51,610 bases of DNA from Lautropia mirabilis (GTDB lineage: Bacteria; Pseudomonadota; Gammaproteobacteria; Burkholderiales; Burkholderiaceae_B), in NCBI GenBank assembly GCA_945876565.1, contig CAMCOS010000016.1:1-51610 (forward strand), given 5' to 3'. This document shows positions 29,403 through 42,373 of this stretch, piece after piece. Below the pieces are notes generated by a model. It was not told the origin of the DNA. It searched no databases and worked only from the letters and a program-made list of their open reading frames with translations. The first letter of the stretch is position 1; each line of letters opens with the position of its first letter. Both the position numbers and the translations under genes were made by a program.

Positions 29403-29858
29403 CTACTCCTCGCTCCAGTTATGTACGACACCCGGGGCGTCATCAGCATGCTTGCCACCGTGCTCGATACAGTAAATAAAAACCCGGCCAGATTCGACCG
29501 CACTATCCACCACATCTTGCAATACTTGATGCAGTTCAGCCAAGTCAGGCTCGATTGCTGGATCGGCAGAATGCAAATCCTTAAAAACCAACACCAGTCC
29601 CGCGCGCTGATCATGAATCGAGTCGATCAGGCAATCAAACAAACCTTCAAAACTTCCGCCAAAGAACTGCGGGTAATCAACCGCTTTGACGACGGCTCGA
29701 AACAGCGCCGAGCGATTACGCGCCTTGGAGCAGTCAGCCTCGCTCCACGATAATTCGCCCTGATCTGCCAGCACGCGAAACCCTGCCGCGTGAACCGCGT
29801 CTAGCGCACCACCCTTTTTTAACAAATCACGTAACTGCCGATCTGACTGCTTGCTCAT
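29403..29858 (-). CDS. Barstar family protein (orphan)
   Basis: 151 residues. The barstar-like core is in the middle: FFGGSFEGLFDCL, comparable to the FGxNWDALWDCL region of barstar, followed by a hydrophobic strand LVLVF and a C-terminal helix/strand pair. Barstar inhibits the ribonuclease barnase by covering its active site. No ribonuclease gene is adjacent, so it is an orphan; such genes are common in betaproteobacteria and may control a housekeeping RNase. ATG 29858 has AAAGG upstream; ATG 29897 would add 13 residues. Confidence 0.72.
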   Translation of the reverse strand: MSKQSDRQLRDLLKKGGALDAVHAAGFRVLADQGELSWSEADCSKARNRSALFRAVVKAVDYPQFFGGSFEGLFDCLIDSIHDQRAGLVLVFKDLHSADPAIEPDLAELHQVLQDVVDSAVESGRVFIYCIEHGGKHADDAPGVVHNWSEE

Positions 29859-29998
29859 CGCCAGCACCTTTAATGAATCCAACTCACATGCGCGCATCGT
29901 ATCGACTTAACGGGCTTGAATCAATCACCGTAAGCTACATTTTTCCTAAGACCTGTCACAACAAACAAAAAAGCAACAGGTCACTAGAGTCACAAATA

Positions 29999-32296
29999 CT
30001 AATCCCTGCTAGCCTGATGGTTAGCCTGCAGGACAGTGTTTGCCGTCATGTTGACAATCCTTCTGACCGTGGCGCTCGATGTCAATATGTGCACTGGCGC
30101 ATTCACGCCCAACAAGAAAGGACCCACAGCCACATTGCCACCTGCTGCCGTCTTAAGCAGGTTGTAGGCAATGTTACCGGCGTCCACTGTCGGACACACC
30201 AGGAGGTTGGCAGATCCTTTGAGCGTTGAAGTCGGCAATATCTTCAAACGCAAGGACTCATCGAGTGCGCAATCACCGTGCATCTCACCATCGATCTCAA
30301 GTTCCGGCGCTTGACCACGAATCAAATCTAGAGCCTCACGCATTTTGTCGCCAGACGCGCTCGAACCCGAACCAAAATTAGAACGAGACAGCAATGCGAC
30401 CTTGGGCAAAAGATTTAGCCGTTGCATTTGACGCGCCGCAGCCAGGGTAAAGGCAGCGATTTGATCGGCCGTCGGATTCTCATTAACGTGTGTATCCACC
30501 AACGCCAACGTGTGATTGGGCAGCAACAAGATATTCATGGCCGCATAGGTGGTCTCACCGGGCGCCAAGCCAATCATTTGATCGATGTAACGCAAATGAT
30601 CCAGAAAGCCACCCACCGTGCCGCAGATCATGCCATCGGCGTCACCCATGTGCACCATCATGGCGCCAATCAAGGTCAGGCGGCGTCGCATCTCCACTCG
30701 CGCCATTTCCTTGGTCACCCCACGCCGACACATGCGCTCCCAATAGGCCATCCAGTAGCGATGAAAACGATCATCCCAGTCCGGATTCACCACGTCGACA
30801 TCCTCGCCTAGCTTGATACGAAGGCCATGCTTTTCGATGCGATCAGCCAAGACCGTGGGGCGACCAACCAGAATCGGCTTGGCAAGCTTTTCATCCACGA
30901 TGACTTGAACAGCCCGCAATACGCGCTCGTCCTCACCTTCGGTAAACACCACACGGGCTTTACCGCCTTGTTTGACAAACGCCTTGGCCGTGGAAAACAG
31001 CGGCTTCATGAACGCGCCTGATTGATACACAAACTGCTCAAGCTGCTCGACGTAACCATCCAGATCTTTAATCGGGCGCTGTGCCACACCTTCTTCCATG
31101 GCTGCTTTGGCAACCGCTGGCGCAATGCGGGTGATCAATCGAGGGTCAAATGGTTTGGGGATGAAGTACTGATTACCAAACGAGACGTCACCGGTTCCAT
31201 ATGCAGCCTGTACCACCTCGCTTTGCTCTTCTTGAGCCAGTTGCGTGATGGCGTAGACAGCTGCTTTTTCCATGCCCCGGGTAATCGTTGTAGCACCCAC
31301 ATCGAGTGCCCCCCGAAAAATGTACGGGAAACACAGCACATTATTGACCTGATTGGGATAGTCTGAGCGGCCAGTTGCCATGACGACATCGTCGCGCACC
31401 GCGTGCGCATCAGCAGGGAGAATCTCCGGGTTCGGATTGGCCAATGCAAGAATCAATGGCCGCTCAGCCATCTGAGCCACCATTTCCGGCTTCAATACAC
31501 CGCCTGCGGACAAGCCCAGAAAGACATCAGCGCCACCAATGATCTCGGCTAGCTTGCGTGCCTCTGTTTGCTGCGCGTAACGGGCCTTGTCCGGATCCAT
31601 CAACGTCTGGCGACCCTCGTAGACCACCCCCTCAATATCCGAAACCCAAATGTTTTTCTGCGGCAAGCCCATGTCGACCATGAGATCCAGACAAGCCAGG
31701 GCCGCAGCGCCTGCACCAGAAACAACCACTTTGACTTGGTCGATCGATTTCTTTACGACAATCAGACCATTGATAAACGCCGCGGTGACACAGATCGCTG
31801 TGCCGTGCTGGTCGTCATGAAACACAGGGATATTCATGCGCTTGCGCAGCTCACGCTCGACCGTGAAACACTCGGGCGCTTTGATGTCCTCTAGATTGAT
31901 GCCACCAAACGTTGGTTCAAGACCGGCGATGATCTCGACCAGCTTGTGAGGATCCTGTTCGTTAATCTCGATATCAAAAACGTCGATGCCGGCAAACTTC
32001 TTGAATAGGACCGCTTTGCCTTCCATGACCGGCTTGGACGCGAGCGCACCGATGTTGCCCAGCCCCAGCACCGCCGTGCCGTTGGTGATGACACCCACCA
32101 AGTTTCCACGCGCGGTGTAGCGCACGGCGTTGGCGGGATCGGCAACAATTTCCTCACAGGCCGCTGCAACACCCGGCGAGTAAGCCAACGCCAAGTCACG
32201 TTGATTGGACAACGTCTTGGTTGGTGCAATTGAAATTTTGCCAGGGCGCCCCTGCTCGTGATAAAGCAGGGCAGACTTGCGAAAGTTTTCGTCCAT
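29999..32296 (-). CDS. maeB: NADP-dependent malic enzyme with C-terminal phosphotransacetylase-like domain
   Basis: 765 residues, near E. coli MaeB (759). Residues 1-430 are malic enzyme: the catalytic Tyr39 in YSPGVA, Lys94 in [10 protein letters not shown], and a metal-binding FHDDQHGT block. Residues about 435-765 are a PTA-like domain, which in MaeB is regulatory (acetyl-CoA sensing) and not a working acyltransferase. It decarboxylates malate to pyruvate making NADPH. The start ATG is 46 b after the stop of the FAD-binding gene, in the same direction. Confidence 0.95.
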   Translation of the reverse strand: MDENFRKSALLYHEQGRPGKISIAPTKTLSNQRDLALAYSPGVAAACEEIVADPANAVRYTARGNLVGVITNGTAVLGLGNIGALASKPVMEGKAVLFKKFAGIDVFDIEINEQDPHKLVEIIAGLEPTFGGINLEDIKAPECFTVERELRKRMNIPVFHDDQHGTAICVTAAFINGLIVVKKSIDQVKVVVSGAGAAALACLDLMVDMGLPQKNIWVSDIEGVVYEGRQTLMDPDKARYAQQTEARKLAEIIGGADVFLGLSAGGVLKPEMVAQMAERPLILALANPNPEILPADAHAVRDDVVMATGRSDYPNQVNNVLCFPYIFRGALDVGATTITRGMEKAAVYAITQLAQEEQSEVVQAAYGTGDVSFGNQYFIPKPFDPRLITRIAPAVAKAAMEEGVAQRPIKDLDGYVEQLEQFVYQSGAFMKPLFSTAKAFVKQGGKARVVFTEGEDERVLRAVQVIVDEKLAKPILVGRPTVLADRIEKHGLRIKLGEDVDVVNPDWDDRFHRYWMAYWERMCRRGVTKEMARVEMRRRLTLIGAMMVHMGDADGMICGTVGGFLDHLRYIDQMIGLAPGETTYAAMNILLLPNHTLALVDTHVNENPTADQIAAFTLAAARQMQRLNLLPKVALLSRSNFGSGSSASGDKMREALDLIRGQAPELEIDGEMHGDCALDESLRLKILPTSTLKGSANLLVCPTVDAGNIAYNLLKTAAGGNVAVGPFLLGVNAPVHILTSSATVRRIVNMTANTVLQANHQASRD

Positions 32297-32342
32297 GGTT
32301 GGCCTGATCAGTTAGGAAAAGAAACAGATTCTATCCGGTTTG

Positions 32343-33215
32343 TTAAGTCATTGACATAAACACACAATCCGGGTCAACTTTGCACTTAATCTGCAGGTCG
32401 ATGGCAGCGGCATCGTTTGCCCGAGCACCCGACATGGCAGGCAGGGTATGCAATGGCATGTCGGATTTCTTGAAAGTCGCAGCCACGAGCCACCCCAGCG
32501 ACCCAGCGTGACCAATAAAAAAATGCGCCAGATTCACACGCTGCACATCAGCCAATGCATCAAGGTGAAACCCAAATGGCCATTGCGATTGCGCCAAAGT
32601 CTTTTGTACCTCGGGGCACAGAGACAACTCGAAGAGTTTCGGCACCAGCTTTTGCGCAGCCAACGAACCGAGCGGTTGCGCATCACCTGCACCAAAAGCA
32701 CCAAATACCTCGATCGTGCCATCCGGCAAAAGCCAATCGATGCTGACCAGCGCTTGGTCCAAACGAGTCTCAGTCAACAGCGTGCCGCGGTAACTGCTCG
32801 CAAACCATTGGGCCAGATTGGTCACAGTGGGGCTTGGTTGCGCCTGAACGAGCCCGGCTGCTTGCATACCCAGCATGGGGCAACCTGCATCCACCCGCCA
32901 AAGCCCGGTATCACCCAAAGGGATCAATGATCCCCAGGCTGAACCTGCCTCGACCCATAGCACCGCTTTAGACTGATCCGGCGCTGACAGCGGCAATCCA
33001 TCTAGTGCCAGCACGACGCCGTGCTCATGGCACAAGCGACGCGCCTGAATCACATCATCTAGCGTCGTTGGGCTCAGGTGGGCTTGCAACTCTGACACTA
33101 ACTTGACCGTGCCCATGCACATTCGGCGCAACGTCACGACAAACTTAGACCAGTCATCATGCGCTGTCGCTTGGCGCCCAAACAGAAAGGATCGGCGAGA
33201 CGAAGGTTCACCCAC
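32343..33215 (-). CDS. FAD-binding (PCMH-type) protein of unknown function
   Basis: 290 residues. From about residue 50 the sequence fits a PCMH-type FAD domain as in glycolate oxidase GlcE: an opening VIQARRLCHEHGV helix, a glycine-poor strand region and PMLGMQAAGLVQ. The N-terminus has RRSFLFGR, similar to a twin-arginine start, but no proper hydrophobic signal follows, so export is doubtful. GTG 33215 is chosen because AAGGA stands 7 b upstream; an in-frame TTG at 33263 overlaps the divergent aminotransferase. No catalytic domain of an FAD oxidase follows, so the role is unclear. Confidence 0.55.
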   Translation of the reverse strand: MGEPSSRRSFLFGRQATAHDDWSKFVVTLRRMCMGTVKLVSELQAHLSPTTLDDVIQARRLCHEHGVVLALDGLPLSAPDQSKAVLWVEAGSAWGSLIPLGDTGLWRVDAGCPMLGMQAAGLVQAQPSPTVTNLAQWFASSYRGTLLTETRLDQALVSIDWLLPDGTIEVFGAFGAGDAQPLGSLAAQKLVPKLFELSLCPEVQKTLAQSQWPFGFHLDALADVQRVNLAHFFIGHAGSLGWLVAATFKKSDMPLHTLPAMSGARANDAAAIDLQIKCKVDPDCVFMSMT

Positions 33216-33251
33216 TACAATTTCCTTAAATTCATTTGCCAGAGATGCTTC

Positions 33252-34415
33252 ATGACACCCCAACTCGCACAGCGCCTACAGCATACCCAAACCTTTCACG
33301 CCATGGAGGTTTTTAAACGCACGCTGGCACTACGGGCCCAAGGACGCGACATCATCAGCCTTGGCATTGGTGAGCCAGACTTTACAGCAGCACCCGCGGT
33401 GGTTGAATCGCTTAAAAAAGCCACCGATCATGGCTTGGGCAGATACGGCCCTGCGGCGGGCATCCGGCCGCTGCGTGAGGCGATCGCTCAATTCTACGGC
33501 GATCAGTTTGGTGCGACCGTGGATCCTAACCGAGTCATCGTCACCAACGGTGCCAGCGGGGCGCTCCTGCTTGCCAGTCTCGCGCTCATCAATCCAGGCC
33601 AAGAGGTATTGATGCCTGACCCCTGCTATCCGGCCAATGCGAATTTCATCATGGCGGCTGGCGGCCTCACCAAGCTCGTTCGTACCGAAGCAAACCAACA
33701 TTTTCAGCTGACCGCGCAAGACATCGCGACACACTGGTCTGAGCGAACTGCTGGCGTATTGATCGCCTCGCCTAGCAACCCAACGGGCACGTCGATTAAA
33801 CCAGATCAACTGCGCGAGATCATTCGGGCGGTCCAGGCCCGATCGGGCTTTGTCATGATGGACGAAATCTATCTCGGCTTGTCATACAGCGCAGAAAGAC
33901 GATCTGCCTTGGCACTCAGTGACGACGTAATTATTCTAAACAGCTTTTCAAAATACTTTCACATGACTGGCTGGCGATTAGGCTGGATGATCGTGCCACC
34001 CGAATTAATCGCCCCCATCGAGAAGCTCGCCGCCAGTCTCATGATCTGCCCGTCGACGCTCGCCCAGTTTGGCGCACTGGCATGCTTTGAATCTGAATCG
34101 CTTGCCTTGTTCGAGCAACGCCGGCAGGCGTTTCACGTGCGCCGTGATTTTCTGGTCCAAGGTTTGGAGTCAATAGGACTGACAGTGCCAGCTAAGCCAG
34201 ATGGCGCCTTTTATGTTTATGCTGACGTCAGCCGATTCAGCAACGATAGCAAGCAATTAGTTGACGTACTACTTGAGCAAGCTGGCGTTGCACTCGTGCC
34301 CGGCATTGACTTTGGACCTGCACACGCGAAATCCAAGGTGCGCTTAGCCTACACCACTGAGCTGGACCGGCTGGAAGAAGCAGTCAGCCGCATGGACGAG
34401 TGCCTAAACCCTTAA
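33252..34415 (+). CDS. PLP-dependent class I aminotransferase
   Basis: 387 residues, fold type I. The Schiff-base lysine is Lys234 in NSFSKYFHMTGWRLGW; SPSNPTGT and the C-terminal Arg region for the alpha-carboxylate are also present. The N-terminal LGIGEPDF is typical of the aspartate/aromatic/alanine aminotransferase group. Specificity cannot be told. The start lies 36 b from the divergent FAD-binding gene. Confidence 0.9.
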   Translation: MTPQLAQRLQHTQTFHAMEVFKRTLALRAQGRDIISLGIGEPDFTAAPAVVESLKKATDHGLGRYGPAAGIRPLREAIAQFYGDQFGATVDPNRVIVTNGASGALLLASLALINPGQEVLMPDPCYPANANFIMAAGGLTKLVRTEANQHFQLTAQDIATHWSERTAGVLIASPSNPTGTSIKPDQLREIIRAVQARSGFVMMDEIYLGLSYSAERRSALALSDDVIILNSFSKYFHMTGWRLGWMIVPPELIAPIEKLAASLMICPSTLAQFGALACFESESLALFEQRRQAFHVRRDFLVQGLESIGLTVPAKPDGAFYVYADVSRFSNDSKQLVDVLLEQAGVALVPGIDFGPAHAKSKVRLAYTTELDRLEEAVSRMDECLNP

Positions 34416-34437
34416 AAATTTGGCTGTCTGAAACTAT

Positions 34438-35316
34438 TCACATCTTTATTTTTGCCGCCAAGGCCATACGGCGCATCTCTGCAAGGACTTTTTGGCTGTA
34501 ACCATCATCGTCAGGTCCACTGGCCCCCACGTAGCACTTCAGACCATCGGCAACCGAGCCACGGCGGCGGATGCATTCATACAAAATCTGAGCCCCAACG
34601 CGGATATTGATCTGTGGATGAAACGCATCCTGGGGACCCTCGCCATATTTTTCAAATTTATCGGTGTGCACACTGGTCATGACCTGCATCAATCCCTGAG
34701 CGCCTGCGCCACTCTCTGCATAGGGATTGAAACGCGACTCAACCGACATCACCGCCAAAATCAGCACCGGGTTAATTTTGAGTTCCGCACCAACCACAAT
34801 CGCTGATTCAACAATTCGATCCGTGACTGCTTTAGCAACGCGGTACTTACGAGCAATATAGTGCTCAAGGGCTTTGAGCTGAGCCTCGCTGACACCAAAC
34901 ACGGCACGCGCGGTCTCAATTTTACCTATTGGGATATCGCCCAAAAGGCCAACGCGATCGGTGCGATTGACGTCTGCATCAGGTGCTGTTGGTGGCCCTT
35001 GTGGCAAGCGTTCGAGCCTGCGCTCAGCCACGATGTTCAAATCCACTGGGGCCACCTGAGGCGCGGACACCGAGGGCGGACTAAAAAACCCCATCTTTGC
35101 AATCGCCTCGCGCGCGCCCTCGGGAGCCAGCACCAAGAGCACCGCTTCGTGAGATAAGGTCACTTGCTGGCGAACTGCAGGCACAGACAACACAAGAAAC
35201 AGCACCACAAATGTTGCCACGCCAAGATAGGCAGTTGCAGTCAGCATGGTCAATGCCAACTGACGTTGCGCACGAAACAGCCAAGCGCGTTTGTTGGGTG
35301 ATAATGCCTCTGTCAT
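34438..35316 (-). CDS. Membrane-anchored lytic transglycosylase (SLT domain)
   Basis: 292 residues. One membrane helix (about 28-47) anchors the protein with its bulk in the periplasm. A linker rich in Pro precedes the SLT domain (about 165-285), where [25 protein letters not shown]-like residues place catalytic Glu193 and the GLMQ motif. It cleaves peptidoglycan glycan strands to anhydro-muropeptides. It lies divergent from ubiD with 32 b between the starts. Confidence 0.88.
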   Translation of the reverse strand: MTEALSPNKRAWLFRAQRQLALTMLTATAYLGVATFVVLFLVLSVPAVRQQVTLSHEAVLLVLAPEGAREAIAKMGFFSPPSVSAPQVAPVDLNIVAERRLERLPQGPPTAPDADVNRTDRVGLLGDIPIGKIETARAVFGVSEAQLKALEHYIARKYRVAKAVTDRIVESAIVVGAELKINPVLILAVMSVESRFNPYAESGAGAQGLMQVMTSVHTDKFEKYGEGPQDAFHPQINIRVGAQILYECIRRRGSVADGLKCYVGASGPDDDGYSQKVLAEMRRMALAAKIKM

Positions 35317-35348
35317 GCTGGAATTCTAACGTTTTAATGGGAATTGTC

Positions 35349-36893
35349 ATGCGCTACCGGGATTTAAGGGATTTTCTAAGTCAGCTTGGGCGTGCGGGAA
35401 AACTCAAACGCGTTGCCACCAACATCGACACACGATTGGAAATGACAGAGATTTCAGACCGTGTGTTACGTCAAGGTGGACCGGCGCTGCTGTTTGATAA
35501 CGTCACGCATCAAACCAAAAAATCCGACATCCCAGTGCTAGCCAACTTGTTTGGCACACCCGAGCGAGTTGCCTGGGGCATGGGTGCCGATGATGTTGCC
35601 TCTTTGCGCGATATCGGGCATCTTCTGGCATCGCTGCGTGAACCCGAAGCGCCTAAAGGATTGCGCGATGCGATCAGCAAGGTCTCCATGCTGAAATCTG
35701 CCCTTTGGGACATGAGCCCTAAAAACATTCGCAGTGCATTGTGTCAGGAGGTTGTCTGGGAAGGCGACGACGTGGACTTATCTCGGCTGCCAATCCAAAC
35801 CTGCTGGCCAGAGGACGTGGCACCGCTACTGACTTGGGGTCTCGTGATTACGCGTGGCCCGAATGCCCGTCGACAAAACCTCGGCATTTACAGGCAACAG
35901 ATTATTGGACCAAACAAACTCATCATGCGATGGCTTTCTCACCGAGGCGGCGCGCTGGACTTTCGCGATCACGCCATTGCAAATCCCGGCAAGCCGTTTC
36001 CGATTGCCGTCGCACTTGGCGCTGATCCCGCCACGACCTTAGGTGCAGTCACCCCCGTGCCAGATAGCCTGTCCGAATATCAATTTGCCGGTCTATTGCG
36101 CGGCGCACGCACTGAAGTGACATCAGCCATTGGCAGTGATCTGACCGTGCCTGCGACCGCTGAAATCGTGCTCGAAGGGCACCTATTGCCCAACACCGAT
36201 CCAAGAGCAATCGCACCACAAACAGGTCCAAACACACCGCCAATACCGCATTCGGATTACGAGCTTGCGCTTGAAGGGCCATACGGTGACCACACGGGCT
36301 ATTACAACGAGCAAGACTGGTTTCCTGTTTTTACGGTTGACCGCATCACCATGCGCCGCAACCCGATTTATCACACGACCTACACAGGCAAGCCACCCGA
36401 TGAGCCAGCTGTTTTAGGCGTGGCACTCAATGAGGTGTTTGTGCCATTGCTGCAGCGTCAGCTGACTGAGATCAAAGACTTTTATCTTCCGCCGGAGGGT
36501 TGCAGCTATCGCTTGGCCGTGATCTCGATTCGCAAGCAATACCCTGGCCACGCCAAGCGGGTCATGTTTGGCGTTTGGAGCATCTTGCGCCAATTCATGT
36601 ACACCAAGTTTCTGATCGTGGTCGATGACGACATCAACATTCGTGAGTGGAAAGAAGTCGTTTGGGCCATGACCACGCGCATGGATCCCGTCAGAGACAC
36701 GGTTTTGGTTGAAAACACACCCATTGACTACCTCGACTTCGCCTCACCGGTCTCTGGCCTAGGCGGCAAGATGGGTTTGGATGCAACCAACAAATGGGCG
36801 GGCGAAACTGACCGAGAGTGGGGCCGCCCCATTCAGATGAGCGATGCAGTGAAACAGCGGGTTGACCAACTCTGGGATACGCTTGGACTCTAA
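35349..36893 (+). CDS. ubiD: UbiD family decarboxylase (3-octaprenyl-4-hydroxybenzoate carboxy-lyase)
   Basis: 514 residues beginning [10 protein letters not shown], as in UbiD. Length and conserved internal blocks ([19 protein letters not shown]) fit the ubiquinone-pathway enzyme. It uses prenylated FMN, made by UbiX, to decarboxylate 3-polyprenyl-4-hydroxybenzoate. ATG 35349 is favoured; ATG 35337 would add four residues. Its TAA overlaps the stop of the convergent permease gene. Confidence 0.93.
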   Translation: MRYRDLRDFLSQLGRAGKLKRVATNIDTRLEMTEISDRVLRQGGPALLFDNVTHQTKKSDIPVLANLFGTPERVAWGMGADDVASLRDIGHLLASLREPEAPKGLRDAISKVSMLKSALWDMSPKNIRSALCQEVVWEGDDVDLSRLPIQTCWPEDVAPLLTWGLVITRGPNARRQNLGIYRQQIIGPNKLIMRWLSHRGGALDFRDHAIANPGKPFPIAVALGADPATTLGAVTPVPDSLSEYQFAGLLRGARTEVTSAIGSDLTVPATAEIVLEGHLLPNTDPRAIAPQTGPNTPPIPHSDYELALEGPYGDHTGYYNEQDWFPVFTVDRITMRRNPIYHTTYTGKPPDEPAVLGVALNEVFVPLLQRQLTEIKDFYLPPEGCSYRLAVISIRKQYPGHAKRVMFGVWSILRQFMYTKFLIVVDDDINIREWKEVVWAMTTRMDPVRDTVLVENTPIDYLDFASPVSGLGGKMGLDATNKWAGETDREWGRPIQMSDAVKQRVDQLWDTLGL

Positions 36894-37849
36894 CGCAAAG
36901 GGCGGCTTAACAACCACAAAAAAGCGGGCGCCCCAACCAAGCTAATGACCACGCCCACTGGCAGTTGGGACGGTGCGGCCAGGATGCGCGACAGAATGTC
37001 GGCGGCCAGCACCACCATGGCGCCAAATAATGCAGACAGCGGCAAAAGCAGGCGATGGTCGCTGCCGTACACACGCCGCACGAACTGCGGCACCAGCAGA
37101 CCCACAAAACTAATCGCACCTGTAAATGCCACCAAAGGCCCAACTAACATGGCCATGGCCACAATCAGCTTGGCACGCAAGCCTGTGACATCCACCCCAA
37201 CGTGCCCTGCTTCTGCTTGGCCAAGCAACAGCGCGTTCAAGGCAGGCCATTGGCGGTAGACCCACCACAAACCAAGCGGCAACCACACCACCAAAGTCGC
37301 TACCACCGGCCAAGGCGCGCGGCTCATGCTCCCAAGTGACCAGAACGTCATGGACCGAATTTGCGCATCCGATGCATAAGCAATCAGTAAACCGATCACG
37401 CTGAACACAAGCGCATTAATGGCAATACCAGCAAGCAACAACCCCGCCGTACCATGCCAGCTGCGAGCGAATTGCCAGGCAACCGCAGTGGCCATGATCG
37501 CCCCCAGGAAGCCGGCAAGCCCAATCAGCAAGAAACTCGCCAGACCCAATGCCATGGCGCCTACAGCACCAAGCGCCGCACCGGCAGACACCCCCACCAA
37601 ACCAGGCTCAGCCAAGGGATTACGAAACAGGCTTTGCATGACAACGCCACCCACAGCCAAGGTGGCACCGGTCAGCACTGACATGATGGTGCGCGGCAGA
37701 CGCAGCTCGACCAGAACCAGGCGAGTTTGTGTATGCGCATCACCGGTGACCAAAGCCATCCATTCAGAGAGCGGGACAGCAAGTGGCCCAGTCACTAAAC
37801 TGACCAAGACCAACACCGATAACGTCATCGAAAGCCAGACAAATCTCAA
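36890..37849 (-). CDS. FecCD-family ABC transporter permease (siderophore/haem/B12 type), orphan
   Basis: 319 residues with about nine to ten membrane segments. Typical FecCD/BtuC motifs are [34 protein letters not shown] and [12 protein letters not shown], which includes the loop that meets the ATPase. Such permeases import iron-siderophores, haem or vitamin B12. No ATPase or binding-protein gene is next to it; upp lies upstream and ubiD converges downstream. The start TTG 37849 has AGGA 7 b upstream; ATG 37828 is the alternative. Confidence 0.87.
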   Translation of the reverse strand: MRFVWLSMTLSVLVLVSLVTGPLAVPLSEWMALVTGDAHTQTRLVLVELRLPRTIMSVLTGATLAVGGVVMQSLFRNPLAEPGLVGVSAGAALGAVGAMALGLASFLLIGLAGFLGAIMATAVAWQFARSWHGTAGLLLAGIAINALVFSVIGLLIAYASDAQIRSMTFWSLGSMSRAPWPVVATLVVWLPLGLWWVYRQWPALNALLLGQAEAGHVGVDVTGLRAKLIVAMAMLVGPLVAFTGAISFVGLLVPQFVRRVYGSDHRLLLPLSALFGAMVVLAADILSRILAAPSQLPVGVVISLVGAPAFLWLLSRPLR

Positions 37850-37875
37850 GGATTAGGTCCTAAAAACTCGGCACA

Positions 37876-37891
37876 CCACTTAGCCACTTAG
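37876..37891. repeat. 8-bp tandem repeat at the upp stop codon
   Basis: CCACTTAG occurs twice in succession (37876-37883 and 37884-37891). The second copy contains the upp stop codon (minus strand, 37888-37890). Confidence 0.55.
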
Positions 37892-38529
37892 CCGTGATGC
37901 TTTTGCTTGGTGCCAAAGACCCGATCACCTGCATCGCCCAATCCTGGCATGATGTAACCATCTTCATTTAAGCCAAGGTCAATGGCTGCTGCGTAGATCC
38001 CAACGTCGGGATGGGCGTCAGTGACACGTTGGATGCCTTCAGGGGCTGCGACTAAAACAAGCGCCCGAATGTCACGTGCACCCGACTTCTTGAGCAAATC
38101 GATCGCCGCTACCATCGACCCGCCGGTGGCCAGCATGGGATCAATGATGATAGCAATGCGCTGGTCAAGTTCACCCACCAAACGTTCGAAATAGGTGTGT
38201 GCCTCCAGAGTATCCTCGTCACGCGCCAATCCAACCGCGCTCACGCGAGCCCCCGGTATCAGGTGCAATACCCCATCGAGCATGCCGATACCGGCGCGCA
38301 AAATTGGTACCACGGTGACTTTCTTGCCCGCCACACGCTGCACCGTCACGTCACCTGCCCACCCCTGCTCCACGAACGACTCAAGCACAAAGTCTTTGCT
38401 CGCCTCGTACATCAGCAAGGTAGTGATCTCTTGCGCCAGTTCCCTGAAACTTTTGGTGCTCAAAGCCGCCCCGCGCATCAGGCCAAGCTTGTGCTTGACC
38501 AATGGGTGTTTAATTTCATGGACTGCCAC
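37888..38529 (-). CDS. upp: Uracil phosphoribosyltransferase
   Basis: 213 residues, standard for Upp. The PRPP-binding loop is [13 protein letters not shown], with the uracil site near the C-terminus at [12 protein letters not shown]. It salvages uracil with PRPP to UMP. GTG 38529 is the start: AGGAGAG lies 7 b upstream and the N-terminus then matches the family; TTG 38550 would include the ribosome site itself. Confidence 0.94.
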   Translation of the reverse strand: MAVHEIKHPLVKHKLGLMRGAALSTKSFRELAQEITTLLMYEASKDFVLESFVEQGWAGDVTVQRVAGKKVTVVPILRAGIGMLDGVLHLIPGARVSAVGLARDEDTLEAHTYFERLVGELDQRIAIIIDPMLATGGSMVAAIDLLKKSGARDIRALVLVAAPEGIQRVTDAHPDVGIYAAAIDLGLNEDGYIMPGLGDAGDRVFGTKQKHHG

Positions 38530-38575
38530 GTCACACTCTCCTGCGACCAATTCTTAAAAATCAACTAGCAGCATG

Positions 38576-39994
38576 TCACCGACCATTGAGCCAGGCAACG
38601 ACGGCATTCTCAAAATCACGGGCTTTAAAAGCCTGAGGGTGATTGACAAGGCTAACAAATACGTAGCGCTTGCCAGACTTGGACAACACATAACCCGCAA
38701 TGGCTCTGGCATCCTTTAATGCACCGGTTTTCATGTTGGCGTAGCCGCGCGCATCATCGCTACGCAAACGCCGTATGAGCGTGCCATCAACCCCCAGGAT
38801 TGCCATGGAAGATACGTACTCTGGCATGGCAGGCGAAACCCAGGCATGCTGCAACATATCGGCCATCACCTCTGCACTGATCCGTGCATTGCGCGACAAG
38901 CCAGAGCCATTCTCAATCACGGTTGCCCCAAGCTCTATGCCCTGGTTAGACAAAATGCGTTTGATGACGTCAACGCTGCCAGCCACCGTTGCAGGACGTT
39001 GACCTGCTTGCGCCCCAAGGGTCAACAACAAGACGCGTGTCATCACGTTGTTGCTGCGTTTGTTGACAAGCCGAATGACTTCAGCCAAGGGGGGTGACTC
39101 ATGTGCCGCCACGGGCACGGCAGTGGCCGGTATCTTCCCGTCTTTGACCGTACCGGTCATCGTGCCACCAATCTCCGTCCACATGGTTTTAAGTGTGCGT
39201 GCAGCAAAGGCCTGCTGATCAAACGCAAGCCGATGGAAGTCGAACTCACCGCAGGAACCGTGGGCTTGTCCAGACACCCGGAATCGTACGCCGTTGGCGC
39301 CACTAACCGTCTGAGCATTGACACTCGGCCCGCCACGGCAACTGCCATCCATGTACTGAACCTCACTGTCAATTTCGATGCCTGGAATAGGTGGGTCGAC
39401 AAACGCAAGCCAACGCTTTGCCTGCAAATCGGGCGTAAAGACTAGGCGCACCGCACCAAAACCCACCATGAACACATCTGGGCTCGCGTTATAAGGCCGA
39501 TCGCCCTTGCCATCAAATTCGTTTGGGTCAATGGCCACCTCACCAAACGCGGATCGATCCACCACGATGTCACTGATTTCACGAATGCCACGCAAACGTA
39601 ATTCACGCATCAAGCGCCACAGGTCTTCCAGCATGATCACCGGATCGCCAGTTGGCCGTAAATAAAGCGGGCCGGACAGTTTGCCGTTGCCACTGACGGT
39701 AGCGCTACCATCAATCAAAAACGCCGTGCGCCAGACATAATCGGGACCAAGTTCACTTAAGGCTGCCCAAGTGGTCACGAGCTTCATGACAGACGCCGGA
39801 TTTTTAAACTCAGCCGCGTTGACACCGGCCAAACGCTTGCCTTGAACTTCCTCGATTACCATGGACAGTGAAGACTGCGGCAATCCGGTAGCAGCCCAGG
39901 CTTTGGCCACCTCGCCTGGCATGGCTACGTCAGCCGCCTGTCCCAAGCCACTGAATAGCGTCATCAGAGTGAACACAAACGCTCGTCGCAACAT
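38576..39994 (-). CDS. dacB: D-alanyl-D-alanine carboxypeptidase/endopeptidase (PBP4)
   Basis: 472 residues, close to PBP4 length (477). A signal peptide (1-20, cut after GQA) exports it to the periplasm. The penicillin-binding motifs are SVMK (Ser68-Lys71), SRN (367-369) and KTG (422-424). It trims or cleaves cross-links in peptidoglycan. GAGGGG lies 8 b before ATG 39994. It is divergent from queA. Confidence 0.93.
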   Translation of the reverse strand: MLRRAFVFTLMTLFSGLGQAADVAMPGEVAKAWAATGLPQSSLSMVIEEVQGKRLAGVNAAEFKNPASVMKLVTTWAALSELGPDYVWRTAFLIDGSATVSGNGKLSGPLYLRPTGDPVIMLEDLWRLMRELRLRGIREISDIVVDRSAFGEVAIDPNEFDGKGDRPYNASPDVFMVGFGAVRLVFTPDLQAKRWLAFVDPPIPGIEIDSEVQYMDGSCRGGPSVNAQTVSGANGVRFRVSGQAHGSCGEFDFHRLAFDQQAFAARTLKTMWTEIGGTMTGTVKDGKIPATAVPVAAHESPPLAEVIRLVNKRSNNVMTRVLLLTLGAQAGQRPATVAGSVDVIKRILSNQGIELGATVIENGSGLSRNARISAEVMADMLQHAWVSPAMPEYVSSMAILGVDGTLIRRLRSDDARGYANMKTGALKDARAIAGYVLSKSGKRYVFVSLVNHPQAFKARDFENAVVAWLNGR

Positions 39995-40048
39995 CCAAGT
40001 CCCCTCGCCGTAGACCGGCAACTAGTCAAACTGACATCAAGTGCGTTT

Positions 40049-40079
40049 TTGAGCACATCAGCCACATGCCCGATACAAT
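40049..40079 (+). promoter_or_regulatory. Candidate promoter for the queA-tgt-yajC-secDF run
   Basis: TTGAGC (40049-40054) and TACAAT (40074-40079), separated by 19 bases, stand 45 b before the queA start in the dacB/queA gap. The -10 is good; the spacer is longer than ideal. No preQ1 riboswitch-like sequence was noticed here. Confidence 0.35.
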
Positions 40080-40123
40080 CTCGCCCAAATAGCCAAACTA
40101 GCTTCATTATTGCAGGAAGTGCC

Positions 40124-42335
<2,212 letters not shown>

Positions 42336-42373
42336 CGGGCAACTTTCAACAAGGTTTGATCAAGGAGGCTTTA

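Noticed and set aside
29421-29753. 110-codon plus-strand frame opposite the barstar-like gene
   Set aside because: The minus strand has the barstar-like core; the plus frame has no similarity I can name.
30422-30816. Long plus-strand frames opposite maeB
   Set aside because: They are shadows of the conserved PTA-like domain of maeB and are rich in His/Arg as expected for antisense of GC-rich codons.
40049-40123. N-terminal extension of queA
   Set aside because: The extra residues do not match QueA, and the region contains a promoter-like -35/-10; GTG 40124 has a good ribosome site.
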